This document shows, piece after piece, positions 23,247-33,002 of a stretch of 64,000 nucleotides of DNA. Origin of the DNA: Mannheimia glucosida (GTDB taxonomy: Bacteria; Pseudomonadota; Gammaproteobacteria; Enterobacterales; Pasteurellaceae); contig NZ_CP176502.1 in assembly GCF_046267875.1 (NCBI RefSeq), positions 1,922,001 through 1,986,000 on the forward strand, in the 5' to 3' direction. The notes under the pieces are model-generated. The model did no database searches. It was given only the letters and a program-made list of their open reading frames with translations, and was not told where the DNA came from. The position numbers were made by a program, and so were the translations under genes. Numbering within the stretch: the first letter of the stretch is position 1; each line of letters begins with the position of its first letter.

Positions 23247-24161
23247 ATGACAATAAAAGAGCAAATAATAAACATCCCTATTTTAAAAACCACTCTGTAC
23301 GCTCAAAATGCAATAGAAGCTGCACCTATTGTAATGCTTCACTCTCGTTACAATAAAACTATTAATTTATTGATTAATAATCAGATTTTTACATTACAGC
23401 CGAAAGAAAGTGAGCTTTCACCGATCAGTCTAATCACAGATTTCTCAATAACAAAATTTCAACAACTCTCATTCCAACCTAACCAACCTTATCGGCTCAA
23501 TTTACATTATTCAAATGATGCAATTTTTTCTTCAAAATTAACCGCTTGCACTTCTTTTTCACCAAACAATGTGGTTTGGTATGCAAATCTTGCGCAAAAA
23601 ATCTTGCAAAAGTCGAATGCCAAAGGACTGAATTTATTATTACAAAATAGTATTAACGATATACTACTCCGTGCATTCAAGCAATATTTAGTTCAAGCTG
23701 AGGATCTTTATCAACTAGGCGAATTAGAAAAATCAGCGGAATATTTCACAAAACTTATTGGGCTTGGTATTGGTCTCACGCCAAGTGGCGATGATTTTCT
23801 ATGCGGTTTTATTGCCACATTTCAGTATTTTACTCAAACTCAGACAGCATTTTACCAAACACTAACCCAAAAACTCCGACAACATTTAGATAATACTAAT
23901 ACGATCAGTCGCCGTTTTTTAGATTGTGCATTGCAACAACAATTTTCCGCCCCTATTTTGAGCTTCTTTAATCACACACAACAACGTCAAGAGGATTTCT
24001 GCCTATTAGCACAACGTTTTGAAAATATAGGGCATTCTTCTGGAATGGATACACTTTTCGGTATATACCATGCTTGTCAATGGCTATTAAAAAAAAATCC
24101 ATCATCACCTGAATGTGTTTGGCTTTTTGACGTAATAAAGCAGTTGAATTTAAAAATGTGA
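23247..24161 (+). CDS. allH: AllH (DUF2877) subunit of oxamate carbamoyltransferase
   Basis: 304 residues. The DUF2877 signature is visible: G-L-G-I-G-L-T-P-S-G-D-D-F-L-C-G-F near 172-188 and I-G-H-S-S-G-M-D-T-L near 257-266. E. coli AllH (YlbF) is needed together with AllF and AllG for the oxamate-forming step. Here it is about 6 kb from the fused allFG gene and on the opposite strand, at the far end of the cluster. A USS within the gene encodes L-T-A-C (about 23540). Ends in a USS dyad. Confidence 0.87.
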   Translation: MTIKEQIINIPILKTTLYAQNAIEAAPIVMLHSRYNKTINLLINNQIFTLQPKESELSPISLITDFSITKFQQLSFQPNQPYRLNLHYSNDAIFSSKLTACTSFSPNNVVWYANLAQKILQKSNAKGLNLLLQNSINDILLRAFKQYLVQAEDLYQLGELEKSAEYFTKLIGLGIGLTPSGDDFLCGFIATFQYFTQTQTAFYQTLTQKLRQHLDNTNTISRRFLDCALQQQFSAPILSFFNHTQQRQEDFCLLAQRFENIGHSSGMDTLFGIYHACQWLLKKNPSSPECVWLFDVIKQLNLKM

Positions 24162-24193
24162 CGAGTAAATTAGCGTTATTTAGGCAGAAAAAT

Positions 24194-24219
24194 ACCGCTT
24201 GTGGTAATATGCAAGCGGT
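24194..24219 (+). terminator. Paired uptake sequences after allH
   Basis: ACCGCTTG and CAAGCGGT arms with a ten-base loop, about 30 bases after the allH stop. Confidence 0.65.
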
Positions 24220-24272
24220 TGAATTTAGGGAAAAATTTGCAAAATACTTTTTCTATATAGGTTTTCCTGAGT

Positions 24273-24677
24273 TTAAGGATTAATTCTAAGTAGTTCTATC
24301 CGATATAATGCAGCTTTCTTAGCTCTACTACCCTCTTCTTGATAACCTAGGTGAGCCGGAATATTAAACTCATATACAGAGCCTACCGGCATAAGCAATA
24401 ATCCTTGCTGTAAGCCGGAAAACATTTCTCTGATAGGCAAAATTACTGGCACTTGATTAAACGTCCCTTCAAACACTTCCCCTTTATCATTATAAGAAGT
24501 AAAACGCACCTCCACTTCATCATTTAGTGTTGGTTTTTTGCCGCTGCCTGCTTTAAGCTCCTTATATTGCAAGCCTTGCTTAGTAGTTTGATACGCTTGA
24601 TTTGCCTGTACTTTAGTAGATAATAAACTTACACTAGCGACAATGAATGCCAAACCTAAAGCATAAATCTGCTTCAT
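24273..24677 (-). CDS. Exported FKBP-like protein with altered active site
   Basis: 134 residues from the ATG at 24677 (GGGGGA upstream), giving a signal peptide M-K-Q-I-Y...Q-A cleaved near residue 26; an in-frame ATG at 24710 is less likely. One FKBP domain follows, without the N-terminal dimerisation region of FkpA or Mip. By eye, Phe of the G-x-x-F-D motif is kept but Asp is Glu, the first Tyr is Phe, and the Val-Ile...Trp block is M-F-S-G-L, so the floor of the active site is lost. Likely a periplasmic protein with weak or no prolyl isomerase activity. Confidence 0.75.
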   Translation of the reverse strand: MKQIYALGLAFIVASVSLLSTKVQANQAYQTTKQGLQYKELKAGSGKKPTLNDEVEVRFTSYNDKGEVFEGTFNQVPVILPIREMFSGLQQGLLLMPVGSVYEFNIPAHLGYQEEGSRAKKAALYRIELLRINP

Positions 24678-24846
24678 TCTATTTCCCCCATTTTCTATAA
24701 AAGATTTCATATTATCCCTACCATAGACAGCTATTTTTTGCGTTTTATCATTTAATTCAAAAATTAAATTAAATCTATTTGCTATTTTCAGCGATTTTCG
24801 GCATATTTAGACCTAATTTAATTTATGTTTACCATAGGAATTTTTT

Positions 24847-27486
24847 ATGAACCAGCAATATTCAACAATTCAGCATAATATCCATATGTTAGGTGAATTT
24901 TTGGGAGAAACGATTCGTGATGCGCAAGGAGATTACATTCTAGAACTCATCGAAAGCATTCGTGTGTTATCTCGCAATTCTCGTGCCGGCGATGAAAACG
25001 CCCGTGAACAGCTATTAGATAAATTAGCCAATATTTCTAACGATGATGTCTTACCCGTTGCACGTGCATTTAGCCATTTTCTAAATCTAACAAATATTGC
25101 TGAACAACATCAAACTGTTTCTCGCCATCATATTGATGAATCACTTGGTAGTCGCTCATTAGACTCTCTGTTCCTTCGTCTAAAATCACAAAATATCCCC
25201 GTTGAAAAAGTGATTAAAACCGTGGAAAGCCTAATGATTGATTTAGTGCTAACCGCTCACCCAACGGAAGTAACCCGCCGTTCGCTGGGACATAAACACG
25301 TTGAAATAAATAAATGTTTGAATTTGTTGGAACATGATGATTTAACTGAGGCAGAAAGCTATAAAATCAAACGCCGTTTAATGCAACTGATTGCTCTTGC
25401 TTGGCATACTAATGAAATCAGAACCCAACGCCCAACCCCTGTTGATGAAGCCAAAGGCGGTATGGCAGTCATTGAAAATAGTTTATGGAAAGCTGTGCCG
25501 GAATTTTGTCGTCAGCTTAACTTCTATTTAGAAAAACACTTTGGTGTGCAATATCCGGTAAATTTAGCCCCTGTCCGTTTTTCTTCTTGGATGGGCGGAG
25601 ACCGTGACGGTAACCCGTTCGTCACGGCAGAAACAACTCGCCGTGTATTAAGAATGAACCGTTGGAAAGCCGCGGAATTGTTCTTACAAGATATTAAAAA
25701 TCTTGCTGAAGAATTATCGATTACACAGTGTACCCCTGCATTTCGTGCTAAATATGGTGACTATTTAGAGCCATATCGCGTATTACTAAAAGTATTACGC
25801 CAGAAATTAATTAATACCGGAATTTACTATGCGGAATTATTGGAAGGCAAAATTTCAACTATTGATGAAAGTGACATTTTAACTTCAGATCAGCAATTGT
25901 GGGAACCGCTTTTTGATTGCTATGAGTCATTACAAGCCTGTGGTATGCGAATTATTGCAAATGGTGCATTACTAGATTGCTTACGTCGTATAAACTGTTT
26001 TGGTTTAGGGTTATCACGCCTTGATATTCGCCAAGAAAGTACCCGCCACGAAATGGCGATTGCAGAAATTACCCGCTATATCGGCTTAGGCGATTATGCT
26101 CATTGGACAGAAGATGATAAACAGGCGTTCTTAGTGCGTGAACTTAGTTCTCGCCGCCCATTGATTCCAACCAACTGGACTCCAAGCCCTGAAACTAAAG
26201 AAGTGTTAGACACTTGTAAAATTGTTGCCGAGCAACCTGAAGGCGTCATTTCAGCCTATGTCATTTCAATGGCAAGAGAGGCCTCTGATGTACTTGCGGT
26301 TCACCTTTTACTCAAAGAGGCAGGGTGCAAATTTACTATTCCGGTCGCCCCATTATTTGAAACGCTAGGCGATTTAGACCACAGTGAAAAAGTGATGACC
26401 GATTTATTTAATATCGGCTGGTATCGTGGCGTCATCAACAATTACCAAATGATTATGATCGGCTACTCTGATTCCGCCAAAGATGCCGGAATGCTTGCTG
26501 CCGGCTGGGCGCAATATCGGGCGCAAGAAGCTCTGGTCAATTTATGTGAAAAATATAATATTGAATTAACCTTATTCCACGGTCGTGGCGGCACTATCGG
26601 GCGTGGTGGTGCACCGGCTCATGCAGCCTTACTCTCTCAACCCCCTCGTTCACTCAAAAACGGCTTACGAGTGACAGAGCAAGGAGAGATGATCCGCTTT
26701 AAATTAGGCTTACCTGCCGTGGCAGTTGAAAGTTTAGAACTCTATGCCAGTGCGATTTTAGAAGCGAATATTTTCCCACCACCGGAGCCAAAGCAGCAAT
26801 GGCGAGATGTGCTAGCGAAAGCCTCCGATATTTCTTGCCAAATTTACCGTGATATGGTGCGTGGCGAGCCAGACTTCGTACCGTATTTCCGCTCTGCTAC
26901 ACCAGAGCAAGAACTTTCCCGTCTGCCGCTTGGCTCACGCCCTGCAAAACGTAATCCAAAAGGCGGAGTGGAGAGTTTGCGTGCAATTCCTTGGATTTTC
27001 GCTTGGATGCAAAACCGCTTAATGCTACCTGCTTGGTTAGGTGCAGGGCAAGCATTACAACAGTTGATTGATGAAGGTAATGAAACCTTACTAAAAGAAA
27101 TGTGTAACGAATGGCCGTTTTTCTCGACCCGTATCGGAATGCTGGAAATGGTATTTAGTAAAGCTGATATTTGGCTGGCTGAATATTACGACCAACGCCT
27201 AGTCGAGCCAAAACTACACCGTTTAGGCAATATGCTGCGTACGCAATTACAGGCTGATCTTAAAACCGTACTTGCACTGGCTCACGATGGACAATTAATG
27301 GCCGATTTACCTTGGATCGCAGAATCGATTGCACTACGCAATATTTATACCGATCCGCTCAATCTACTTCAGGTAGAATTGTTAGATCGGATTCGCAAAC
27401 AAGGTGAAAATGCCGATCCTGTACTGGAGCAAGCATTGATGATCACCATCACAGGTATTGCCGCAGGTATGCGAAATACAGGTTAA
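24847..27486 (+). CDS. ppc: Phosphoenolpyruvate carboxylase
   Basis: 879 residues, typical length. Catalytic His138 is in V-L-T-A-H-P-T-E-V, and F-H-G-R-G-G-T-I-G-R-G-G starts at about 577, with the essential His at 578. The conserved C terminus G-M-R-N-T-G is intact. It carboxylates phosphoenolpyruvate to oxaloacetate, feeding the reductive branch to succinate that Pasteurellaceae use in anaerobic growth. Single gene unit with its own upstream region (24711-24846) and a bidirectional terminator after it. Confidence 0.97.
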   Translation: MNQQYSTIQHNIHMLGEFLGETIRDAQGDYILELIESIRVLSRNSRAGDENAREQLLDKLANISNDDVLPVARAFSHFLNLTNIAEQHQTVSRHHIDESLGSRSLDSLFLRLKSQNIPVEKVIKTVESLMIDLVLTAHPTEVTRRSLGHKHVEINKCLNLLEHDDLTEAESYKIKRRLMQLIALAWHTNEIRTQRPTPVDEAKGGMAVIENSLWKAVPEFCRQLNFYLEKHFGVQYPVNLAPVRFSSWMGGDRDGNPFVTAETTRRVLRMNRWKAAELFLQDIKNLAEELSITQCTPAFRAKYGDYLEPYRVLLKVLRQKLINTGIYYAELLEGKISTIDESDILTSDQQLWEPLFDCYESLQACGMRIIANGALLDCLRRINCFGLGLSRLDIRQESTRHEMAIAEITRYIGLGDYAHWTEDDKQAFLVRELSSRRPLIPTNWTPSPETKEVLDTCKIVAEQPEGVISAYVISMAREASDVLAVHLLLKEAGCKFTIPVAPLFETLGDLDHSEKVMTDLFNIGWYRGVINNYQMIMIGYSDSAKDAGMLAAGWAQYRAQEALVNLCEKYNIELTLFHGRGGTIGRGGAPAHAALLSQPPRSLKNGLRVTEQGEMIRFKLGLPAVAVESLELYASAILEANIFPPPEPKQQWRDVLAKASDISCQIYRDMVRGEPDFVPYFRSATPEQELSRLPLGSRPAKRNPKGGVESLRAIPWIFAWMQNRLMLPAWLGAGQALQQLIDEGNETLLKEMCNEWPFFSTRIGMLEMVFSKADIWLAEYYDQRLVEPKLHRLGNMLRTQLQADLKTVLALAHDGQLMADLPWIAESIALRNIYTDPLNLLQVELLDRIRKQGENADPVLEQALMITITGIAAGMRNTG

Positions 27487-27497
27487 GTTTCGATGGC

Positions 27498-27551
27498 AAG
27501 CGGTTGAATTTAGCGGAAGATTTGCAAAATTCCAACAGAATTTAACCGCTT
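27498..27551 (+). terminator. Paired uptake sequences after ppc
   Basis: AAGCGGTTGAATT and AATTTAACCGCTT form a 13-position stem with one mismatch and a 28-base loop, directly after ppc and before the stronger hairpin. Confidence 0.55.
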
Positions 27552-27566
27552 ATCAGCCAAATATAA

Positions 27567-27607
27567 AAAAATCGGGGCAAATATTTTTCGCCCCGATTTT
27601 TATTTTT
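27567..27607. terminator. Bidirectional terminator between ppc and lptD
   Basis: A 12-bp stem AAAAATCGGGGC / GCCCCGATTTTT with an 11-base loop and T runs on both strands, between convergent genes. Confidence 0.92.
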
Positions 27608-27627
27608 ACTTATTTGTTTTTACTTTG

Positions 27628-29964
27628 TTAATTAATGCCATACGGCTCGGTGTAAGGAATAATACCTCGTTTTAGCATACGGGTTACACCATTGCTGTAG
27701 TTTGTGCCAAAGCGTAGCTCAAAGTTAATGCCGAATTTATTGTCATAGTAGAAATCATTGATCGTATCAGATGAACCTACCGGCGTTGAAACTAAACGGC
27801 GAGCCACATACACATTTGCCGCCCAACAGCAAGTGTTGTAGTTAAGCGAAATTTGCCCTTCCACCGGTTTTTTCAATGCAAGGTCGTGGTAATAACTGGT
27901 CATTACCGATACTTTATCGGTTAATTCCCAACCTAGTACACCGCCCACTTGTTTAATTGATTGCCCGTATTTATTCGTATTCAAGTTTTGATTGATATAA
28001 TCTTTACTTGCATAACGGTAATTGAGCTGAATCAATTTGTCTGACTGTGGCTTGTATTGTAATGACATATTCGCTAACGCTGTTTGGTTTAAACGAGTAT
28101 CATATTGATAGCTGCCGTGCCAGTTCCATTTTTTATGGAATTTCCAGTTAGATTCCGCCGCCCATGAAGTCGTATGACCTTTAGTGCTGTTATCTGAGGT
28201 ATCATCAATTTTAGACGGGCTTATATAATAAGTTTGTCCTAAGCTGAAATTAAACACCTCTTCACCGGTTGCCTCTTTAAAGAAACGGGTTGTGCCACCT
28301 GCGGTGACTAAATTTGCTGACGAAATACGATCTAAACCGCTATAGCGTCTGTCGTTAAACAGCGAGAAATAGTCGTTTTGCAATAATGCAGAGTCATAGC
28401 CTAAGCTCACACTTCGATGTGCTTTCGAGCCAATATCGCTTTGATCCTTATATGGGCGATAAATATATTGCACCCGAGGCTCAAGCGTTTGAGTATAGCC
28501 AGAGAAAAGCTGTTTATCGGATTCCAACACGGTTTTAAAATCGAGCTTAATCTGTGGCAGTACACGACTTACACTTTTCTTAATTTCTTCCGTACTCTCA
28601 CTACCTTTCGTTTGTTGATAGTGGGTTGCATAGAGCTTGGTTTCTAAATTTAAGCTACCATAGCGATTCGCTAATGGGAAATTCAGTGTTGGCTCAGCGT
28701 GGAAACGCCACGCTTTTGGCATTAATTTACTATCATTTTCAAAACGGGCTGCTTGGGCAAAGAATTTGAAATCTCCGCCTTTAATTAGATCGTTTTTATA
28801 ATAGTTAAAATCAATTTGTGGCAGAACGCGATAAGGCCCGATATCCAACTCATCGAAGGTTTGGAATTTTTTACCTGAAATTGAGATATTATAATTCGGC
28901 TGATAGTAGCCTAATTTAAAATTCTGCGTCGCATAGCCATCAGTACTGCTACCATAATCCGAATCAAAATCAGAGAAATAACGTCTGTCACTCACTTTGG
29001 TGTAATCGACCGAGAAACGCCAATCGGTTAAAAAACTCATTGCGTGACGCCAGTGGAATAAATAGCGTTTACGATCATCATTTTCCGGTTGGTATTCGCT
29101 TAAACGATCTTTCGCCATATATTCGGTTGCCACTAAGCCTTGCCCAATTTTCGTTAAATAACGAAATTCTGGGCTGATTTGCCAACCACGGCGTGAGTAG
29201 TAGGTTGGGGTGATGGTCGCGTCCATATTCGGTGCGATATTCCAATAAAACGGTTGGGAGTATGTCCAGCCGTTTTTGCTTGAACGCTCAAAACTTGGAA
29301 TTAATAACCCGCTACGGCGACGGTCGCCAATCGGAAATTGTAAGTAAGGCGAATAAAATACCGGCATTCCCAGCACCTTAAAACGGGCGTGCCACATTTC
29401 AGCATATTCCTCATCAACGTGCTGAATCATTTCATTCGCTTCAATTTGCCACGAATTATCATTCGGTAGGCACGAAGTGAAACTGGCATTTTTCAGCGTA
29501 CGTTTGCTGTTGCCAAACTCGCCAGATTCTGCAGTGCCACGCCCTTGTCTGCCAATTAATTGGTAATTAGCATTAGCTAAGTTCGCATCTTTGGAAAGCA
29601 GATTGATGGTCGCATCTGAACCGGTTGCCTGAATCAAATTATCTTGGTAGTTAAAATTACCCTGCAAATACGCCATACGGGCATTTTCGCCATCTTGCTC
29701 AACCCGCACCTGCTCCGCCCAAATCGAACGGTTACCTTGTTTGATCGTTACATCACCGGTGTAGGTGGCATCACGAGGCTGGTTAATGACCGCTCTGTCA
29801 GACTCAATGGTAACAGGCATTCTAAGTTGATCGCCCTCTACCACTTCGCCCTGAAAATGCGGCACGCCAAGTAAACATTGTTGCTTTAAATCGGCTGCGG
29901 CACTGTTGCTATAACAAGCTGCCATCACAGCAAGAGAAAGTAAGCTATAACGCTGTTTCATCAT
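27628..29964 (-). CDS. lptD: LPS-assembly protein LptD
   Basis: 778 residues from the ATG at 29964 (AAAGGA upstream; the next codon is also ATG). Signal peptide to about residue 24 (S-A-A-A), an N-terminal OstA/LptA-like domain, then an outer-membrane beta-barrel. The four cysteines of the family are visible: one in Q-Q-C-L-L-G, one in S-C-L-P-N and the pair in N-T-C-C-W, which should form the interdomain disulfides. It inserts LPS/LOS into the outer leaflet with LptE. Cotranscription with hemN upstream is possible but a USS dyad lies between. Confidence 0.96.
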   Translation of the reverse strand: MMKQRYSLLSLAVMAACYSNSAAADLKQQCLLGVPHFQGEVVEGDQLRMPVTIESDRAVINQPRDATYTGDVTIKQGNRSIWAEQVRVEQDGENARMAYLQGNFNYQDNLIQATGSDATINLLSKDANLANANYQLIGRQGRGTAESGEFGNSKRTLKNASFTSCLPNDNSWQIEANEMIQHVDEEYAEMWHARFKVLGMPVFYSPYLQFPIGDRRRSGLLIPSFERSSKNGWTYSQPFYWNIAPNMDATITPTYYSRRGWQISPEFRYLTKIGQGLVATEYMAKDRLSEYQPENDDRKRYLFHWRHAMSFLTDWRFSVDYTKVSDRRYFSDFDSDYGSSTDGYATQNFKLGYYQPNYNISISGKKFQTFDELDIGPYRVLPQIDFNYYKNDLIKGGDFKFFAQAARFENDSKLMPKAWRFHAEPTLNFPLANRYGSLNLETKLYATHYQQTKGSESTEEIKKSVSRVLPQIKLDFKTVLESDKQLFSGYTQTLEPRVQYIYRPYKDQSDIGSKAHRSVSLGYDSALLQNDYFSLFNDRRYSGLDRISSANLVTAGGTTRFFKEATGEEVFNFSLGQTYYISPSKIDDTSDNSTKGHTTSWAAESNWKFHKKWNWHGSYQYDTRLNQTALANMSLQYKPQSDKLIQLNYRYASKDYINQNLNTNKYGQSIKQVGGVLGWELTDKVSVMTSYYHDLALKKPVEGQISLNYNTCCWAANVYVARRLVSTPVGSSDTINDFYYDNKFGINFELRFGTNYSNGVTRMLKRGIIPYTEPYGIN

Positions 29965-29986
29965 TTTTCCTTTATAAGCCGGGAAC

Positions 29987-30029
29987 AAGCGGTCTGTTTT
30001 TGCAAAATTTTTACCAAAATCGACCGCTT
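29987..30029 (-). terminator. Paired uptake sequences between hemN and lptD
   Basis: AAGCGGTC and GACCGCTT arms with a 27-base loop, just after the hemN stop on the minus strand. Confidence 0.55.
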
Positions 30030-30034
30030 ACTCA

Positions 30035-31402
30035 TTAAATAATACGGGAAAACTGCTGTCTTCTCGCTAATTGTCTTGAATAGACATCAAAACATAAGCA
30101 AATATTACGGATCAATAAACGCCCTCGTGGGGAAACCACAATGCTGTCGTCATTCATCGTTAATAATTCATCTTCCGCCAACGGAGCCAATAAAGCTAAA
30201 TCTTCGGCAAAATAGCGTTTAAAATCAATACCATATTGCTTTTCAATGGTGGCAAAATCTAATTTGAAATTACAAATCAAGGCTTTTATCACATCACGGC
30301 GAATGCAATCATCTTGGGTTAACGCAATGCCTTTATGCAACGCAATACCGTTGGTTTCAACATCAGCATAGTATTGTTGTAATTCTTTGCGGTTTTGGGC
30401 GTAAGTATCGCCGAGTAGGCTGATTGCTGACACACCCATTCCCAATAAATCGCACTCTTCTTGAGTGGTATAGCCTTGGAAGTTACGGTGTAAAATGCCT
30501 TTTTCTTGTGCAATGGCTAACTCGTCATCAGGTTTGGCAAAGTGATCCATACCAATAAACTTATAGCCATTTTTGCCTAAAAATTCGATGGAATTTTGCA
30601 AAATGGTCAATTTAGTTTCCGGAGCCGGCAACAATTCTTCTTTAATTTTCACTTGTGCGGCAAAACGGCTTGGCAAGTGGGCATAGTTGAATACGCTCAT
30701 ACGATCAGGGTTTAGCTCTACCACACGTTGTAAAGTGTACATAAAGCTTTCCACATTCTGTTTTGGCAAGCCGTAAATCAAATCCACGTTGGTTGAAACA
30801 AAGCCAAGTTCTTTTGCCCGTTTCATCAAGGCAAAAATAAAGTCCTCATCTTGCTCACGATTCACCAGACGTTGCACTTCTTTGTCAAAATCTTGAATCC
30901 CCATACTCAGACGGTTAAAACCGATAGCTCGCAGGTGATCCAACATACTTAGTTCGATTTCACGCGGATCCATTTCAATGCTGATTTCCGCATCATCACT
31001 CACATCAAAATTGGCTCGTAGCATTTGCATTAAACGTGCCGATTGATCTTCGTCTAAATAGGTCGGGGTACCGCCACCCCAGTGGATTTGGGTCACTAAA
31101 CGATTTTGAAACAGAGGTGCACGAGTTTTAATTTCACGCTCTAAATAATCCAAATAAATTTCAACTTTATGGCGATGACGGGTAATCACTTTATTACAGC
31201 CACAAAAGTAGCAAAGCTTGTGACAAAACGGAATATGCACATAAAGAGAAAGCGGACGCTCAGGGTAACGAGCGGCAGCACGAATAAAATCTTCATTGGT
31301 GTAATTTTCGTTAAACTCCAACGCTGTTGGGTAAGAGGTATAACGAGGCCCTGAATGGTTATATTTTTGAATAAGGGCTAAATCCCAAATAATTTCTGAC
31401 AT
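30035..31402 (-). CDS. hemN: Oxygen-independent coproporphyrinogen III oxidase
   Basis: 455 residues. The radical-SAM cluster motif is H-I-P-F-C-H-K-L-C-Y-F-C with Cys60, Cys64 and Cys67, plus Cys69 of the HemN type; G-G-G-T-P-T follows near 111. It converts coproporphyrinogen III to protoporphyrinogen IX in anaerobic haem synthesis. The start ATG overlaps the stop of the DUF2489 gene by one base, so translation is coupled. Confidence 0.96.
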   Translation of the reverse strand: MSEIIWDLALIQKYNHSGPRYTSYPTALEFNENYTNEDFIRAAARYPERPLSLYVHIPFCHKLCYFCGCNKVITRHRHKVEIYLDYLEREIKTRAPLFQNRLVTQIHWGGGTPTYLDEDQSARLMQMLRANFDVSDDAEISIEMDPREIELSMLDHLRAIGFNRLSMGIQDFDKEVQRLVNREQDEDFIFALMKRAKELGFVSTNVDLIYGLPKQNVESFMYTLQRVVELNPDRMSVFNYAHLPSRFAAQVKIKEELLPAPETKLTILQNSIEFLGKNGYKFIGMDHFAKPDDELAIAQEKGILHRNFQGYTTQEECDLLGMGVSAISLLGDTYAQNRKELQQYYADVETNGIALHKGIALTQDDCIRRDVIKALICNFKLDFATIEKQYGIDFKRYFAEDLALLAPLAEDELLTMNDDSIVVSPRGRLLIRNICLCFDVYSRQLARRQQFSRII

Positions 31403-31875
31403 TAGATTGCCTTTCTCATTTCTTCAATATCTTTTAATAATTGGTAACACTCATTTTTGATGTCTGATTCAAGCTCTGCTTCTTTGGCTTCACGCTCTAA
31501 ATCCAACTTCATTCTTTCGTTACGTTTTAAATTTTTTCGTTCATCTAAAATCGGCATATTTTCCACCACGCCATACAACGCCCACATCGCCGTATAGTCG
31601 CTTAATTTTCTGCCGAGAACATCTAATAGCGGTTTTAAACGTAAAACACCTTCCGACAAATCGCACTGTTCGGAAATCATTGCCCGAGCAATAACATCAA
31701 TGCTGTCTAAAATCCGAATATAGCGATCTTTTTGAGCTTGTTTTGCCTGTTCAATCAGTGCTTGCTCGTGCTTTTTTTGAGCTCGCACTTTCAACATTAA
31801 GTGCAGTGCATAACCGCCCAGCGAAATTAAAATCAGAGCGGCAAGCACCATCAGGAACATTTTTAGCATCATCAT
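31402..31875 (-). CDS. DUF2489-family membrane-anchored protein
   Basis: 157 residues: one N-terminal membrane segment (about 6-27), then a charged helical cytoplasmic region. It matches what I know as DUF2489, found next to hemN and yihI in related bacteria. Function unknown. Overlaps hemN by one base and follows yihI by seven bases, so it is in the yihI-DUF2489-hemN operon. Confidence 0.75.
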   Translation of the reverse strand: MMMLKMFLMVLAALILISLGGYALHLMLKVRAQKKHEQALIEQAKQAQKDRYIRILDSIDVIARAMISEQCDLSEGVLRLKPLLDVLGRKLSDYTAMWALYGVVENMPILDERKNLKRNERMKLDLEREAKEAELESDIKNECYQLLKDIEEMRKAI

Positions 31876-31882
31876 CGGCTAC

Positions 31883-32470
31883 CTAGCGGAATTTATTAAT
31901 ATCCATCGTCTCGAATTGGCGTAATAACGCATCACCATTATCGCCCTCTTCATCTTCATATTCGATGCCAAGCTCAGTCATTAATTCATCAATGCGATCT
32001 AAACACTCATTCATAAATTTCTGATCTTCTGCGGATAAGGTTTTGCCCGCTTCCAAATCATCTAACAACTGATTTAAACATTCGTTATTTTCTAACTGCT
32101 CCAGCTCTTGTTCCGGTGAAATCGTTGGTTTGATTGGCTCAACCGGCACAGGCTTAATCGTCCGCCCTTTTTCCGGCTGGTTCACAAATTCCACCATTAA
32201 CGGCACTTTTTTACGGCTACCGATACGCGGATCTTTCACCTCTTTCACCACTGCTTTTTTCTGCTCTGCCGGATCAGCATTGCGTGAACCTGTCGGCAAA
32301 CCTTTATGTTTACGCTTACGTTTTTCCTCACGGGCTTGAGCATCTAACTCATAACGGGTGGGTTTGCGATTTTTCCCCCCACCTAATTTAGGCGTGGGCT
32401 GTTTAGGTTTATCGGTTTTTCTTGCCGGCATAATGTCGGTAATACGACGTGTTTTTTTAGTACGACTCAT
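31883..32470 (-). CDS. yihI: Der GTPase-activating protein YihI
   Basis: 195 residues. Highly basic N terminus (S-R-T-K-K-T-R-R, then K-R-K-R-K-H-K-G-L-P-T-G-S-R near 50-62) and an acidic C-terminal half ending D-N-G-D-A-L-L-R-Q-F-E. This is the YihI pattern; YihI stimulates GTP hydrolysis by Der and so affects 50S ribosome assembly. First gene of the operon with DUF2489 and hemN. Confidence 0.92.
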   Translation of the reverse strand: MSRTKKTRRITDIMPARKTDKPKQPTPKLGGGKNRKPTRYELDAQAREEKRKRKHKGLPTGSRNADPAEQKKAVVKEVKDPRIGSRKKVPLMVEFVNQPEKGRTIKPVPVEPIKPTISPEQELEQLENNECLNQLLDDLEAGKTLSAEDQKFMNECLDRIDELMTELGIEYEDEEGDNGDALLRQFETMDINKFR

Positions 32471-32558
32471 AAATTTAATATCTTAAAATTGCTATAAACG
32501 GCTATTCTACAAGGAATTAGTATCCCTTAATAGCTTTGGTTTCAATTAATCATTTCAA

Positions 32559-32936
32559 TCAATGATAAGTTTGCACAAAATGTTGGTAGGCTTTCAAAAA
32601 TTTCTCAAAATCATCTAAACCACAAAATGCGATGCTCTCTTCATTATAAAATTGAAAGCCTTCTTCCATTTCCTCATCATCAAAAGCAGCATCTAAATTA
32701 TTTGCCTTTGCCATTACTTCATCATAATCAAAATAGAGACTGTACTCCCGCCCTTCAAACACACATTCATAATGATTCGGAAATGCAGCTCGACACTTCT
32801 CTATTTCAGCAAAAATAGGGGCTAACTGGCTAGGATTTTCCGTTATTTCGGCATTCAACCAACGAGCAAACGCCTCGTGATCCATCGAACATTTTGCCAC
32901 CACCCCGTGAATACTATGGGTAAATTGATATTCCAT
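32559..32936 (-). CDS. yacL: YacL family protein (UPF0231)
   Basis: 125 residues, acidic. Resembles E. coli YacL along its length: M-E-Y-Q-F start, E-V-M-x-x-A-N-x-L-D, D-E-E-M-E-E-G and C-G-L-D-D-F. Function not known. AAGGTG upstream of the start. Separate unit between yihI and glnE. Confidence 0.88.
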   Translation of the reverse strand: MEYQFTHSIHGVVAKCSMDHEAFARWLNAEITENPSQLAPIFAEIEKCRAAFPNHYECVFEGREYSLYFDYDEVMAKANNLDAAFDDEEMEEGFQFYNEESIAFCGLDDFEKFLKAYQHFVQTYH

Positions 32937-33002
32937 ACACCTTCTCCTCTATTACGGCTATTATAGCCTAACAAGCGGTCTTTTTTTGGAAAATTTTGCG
33001 AT

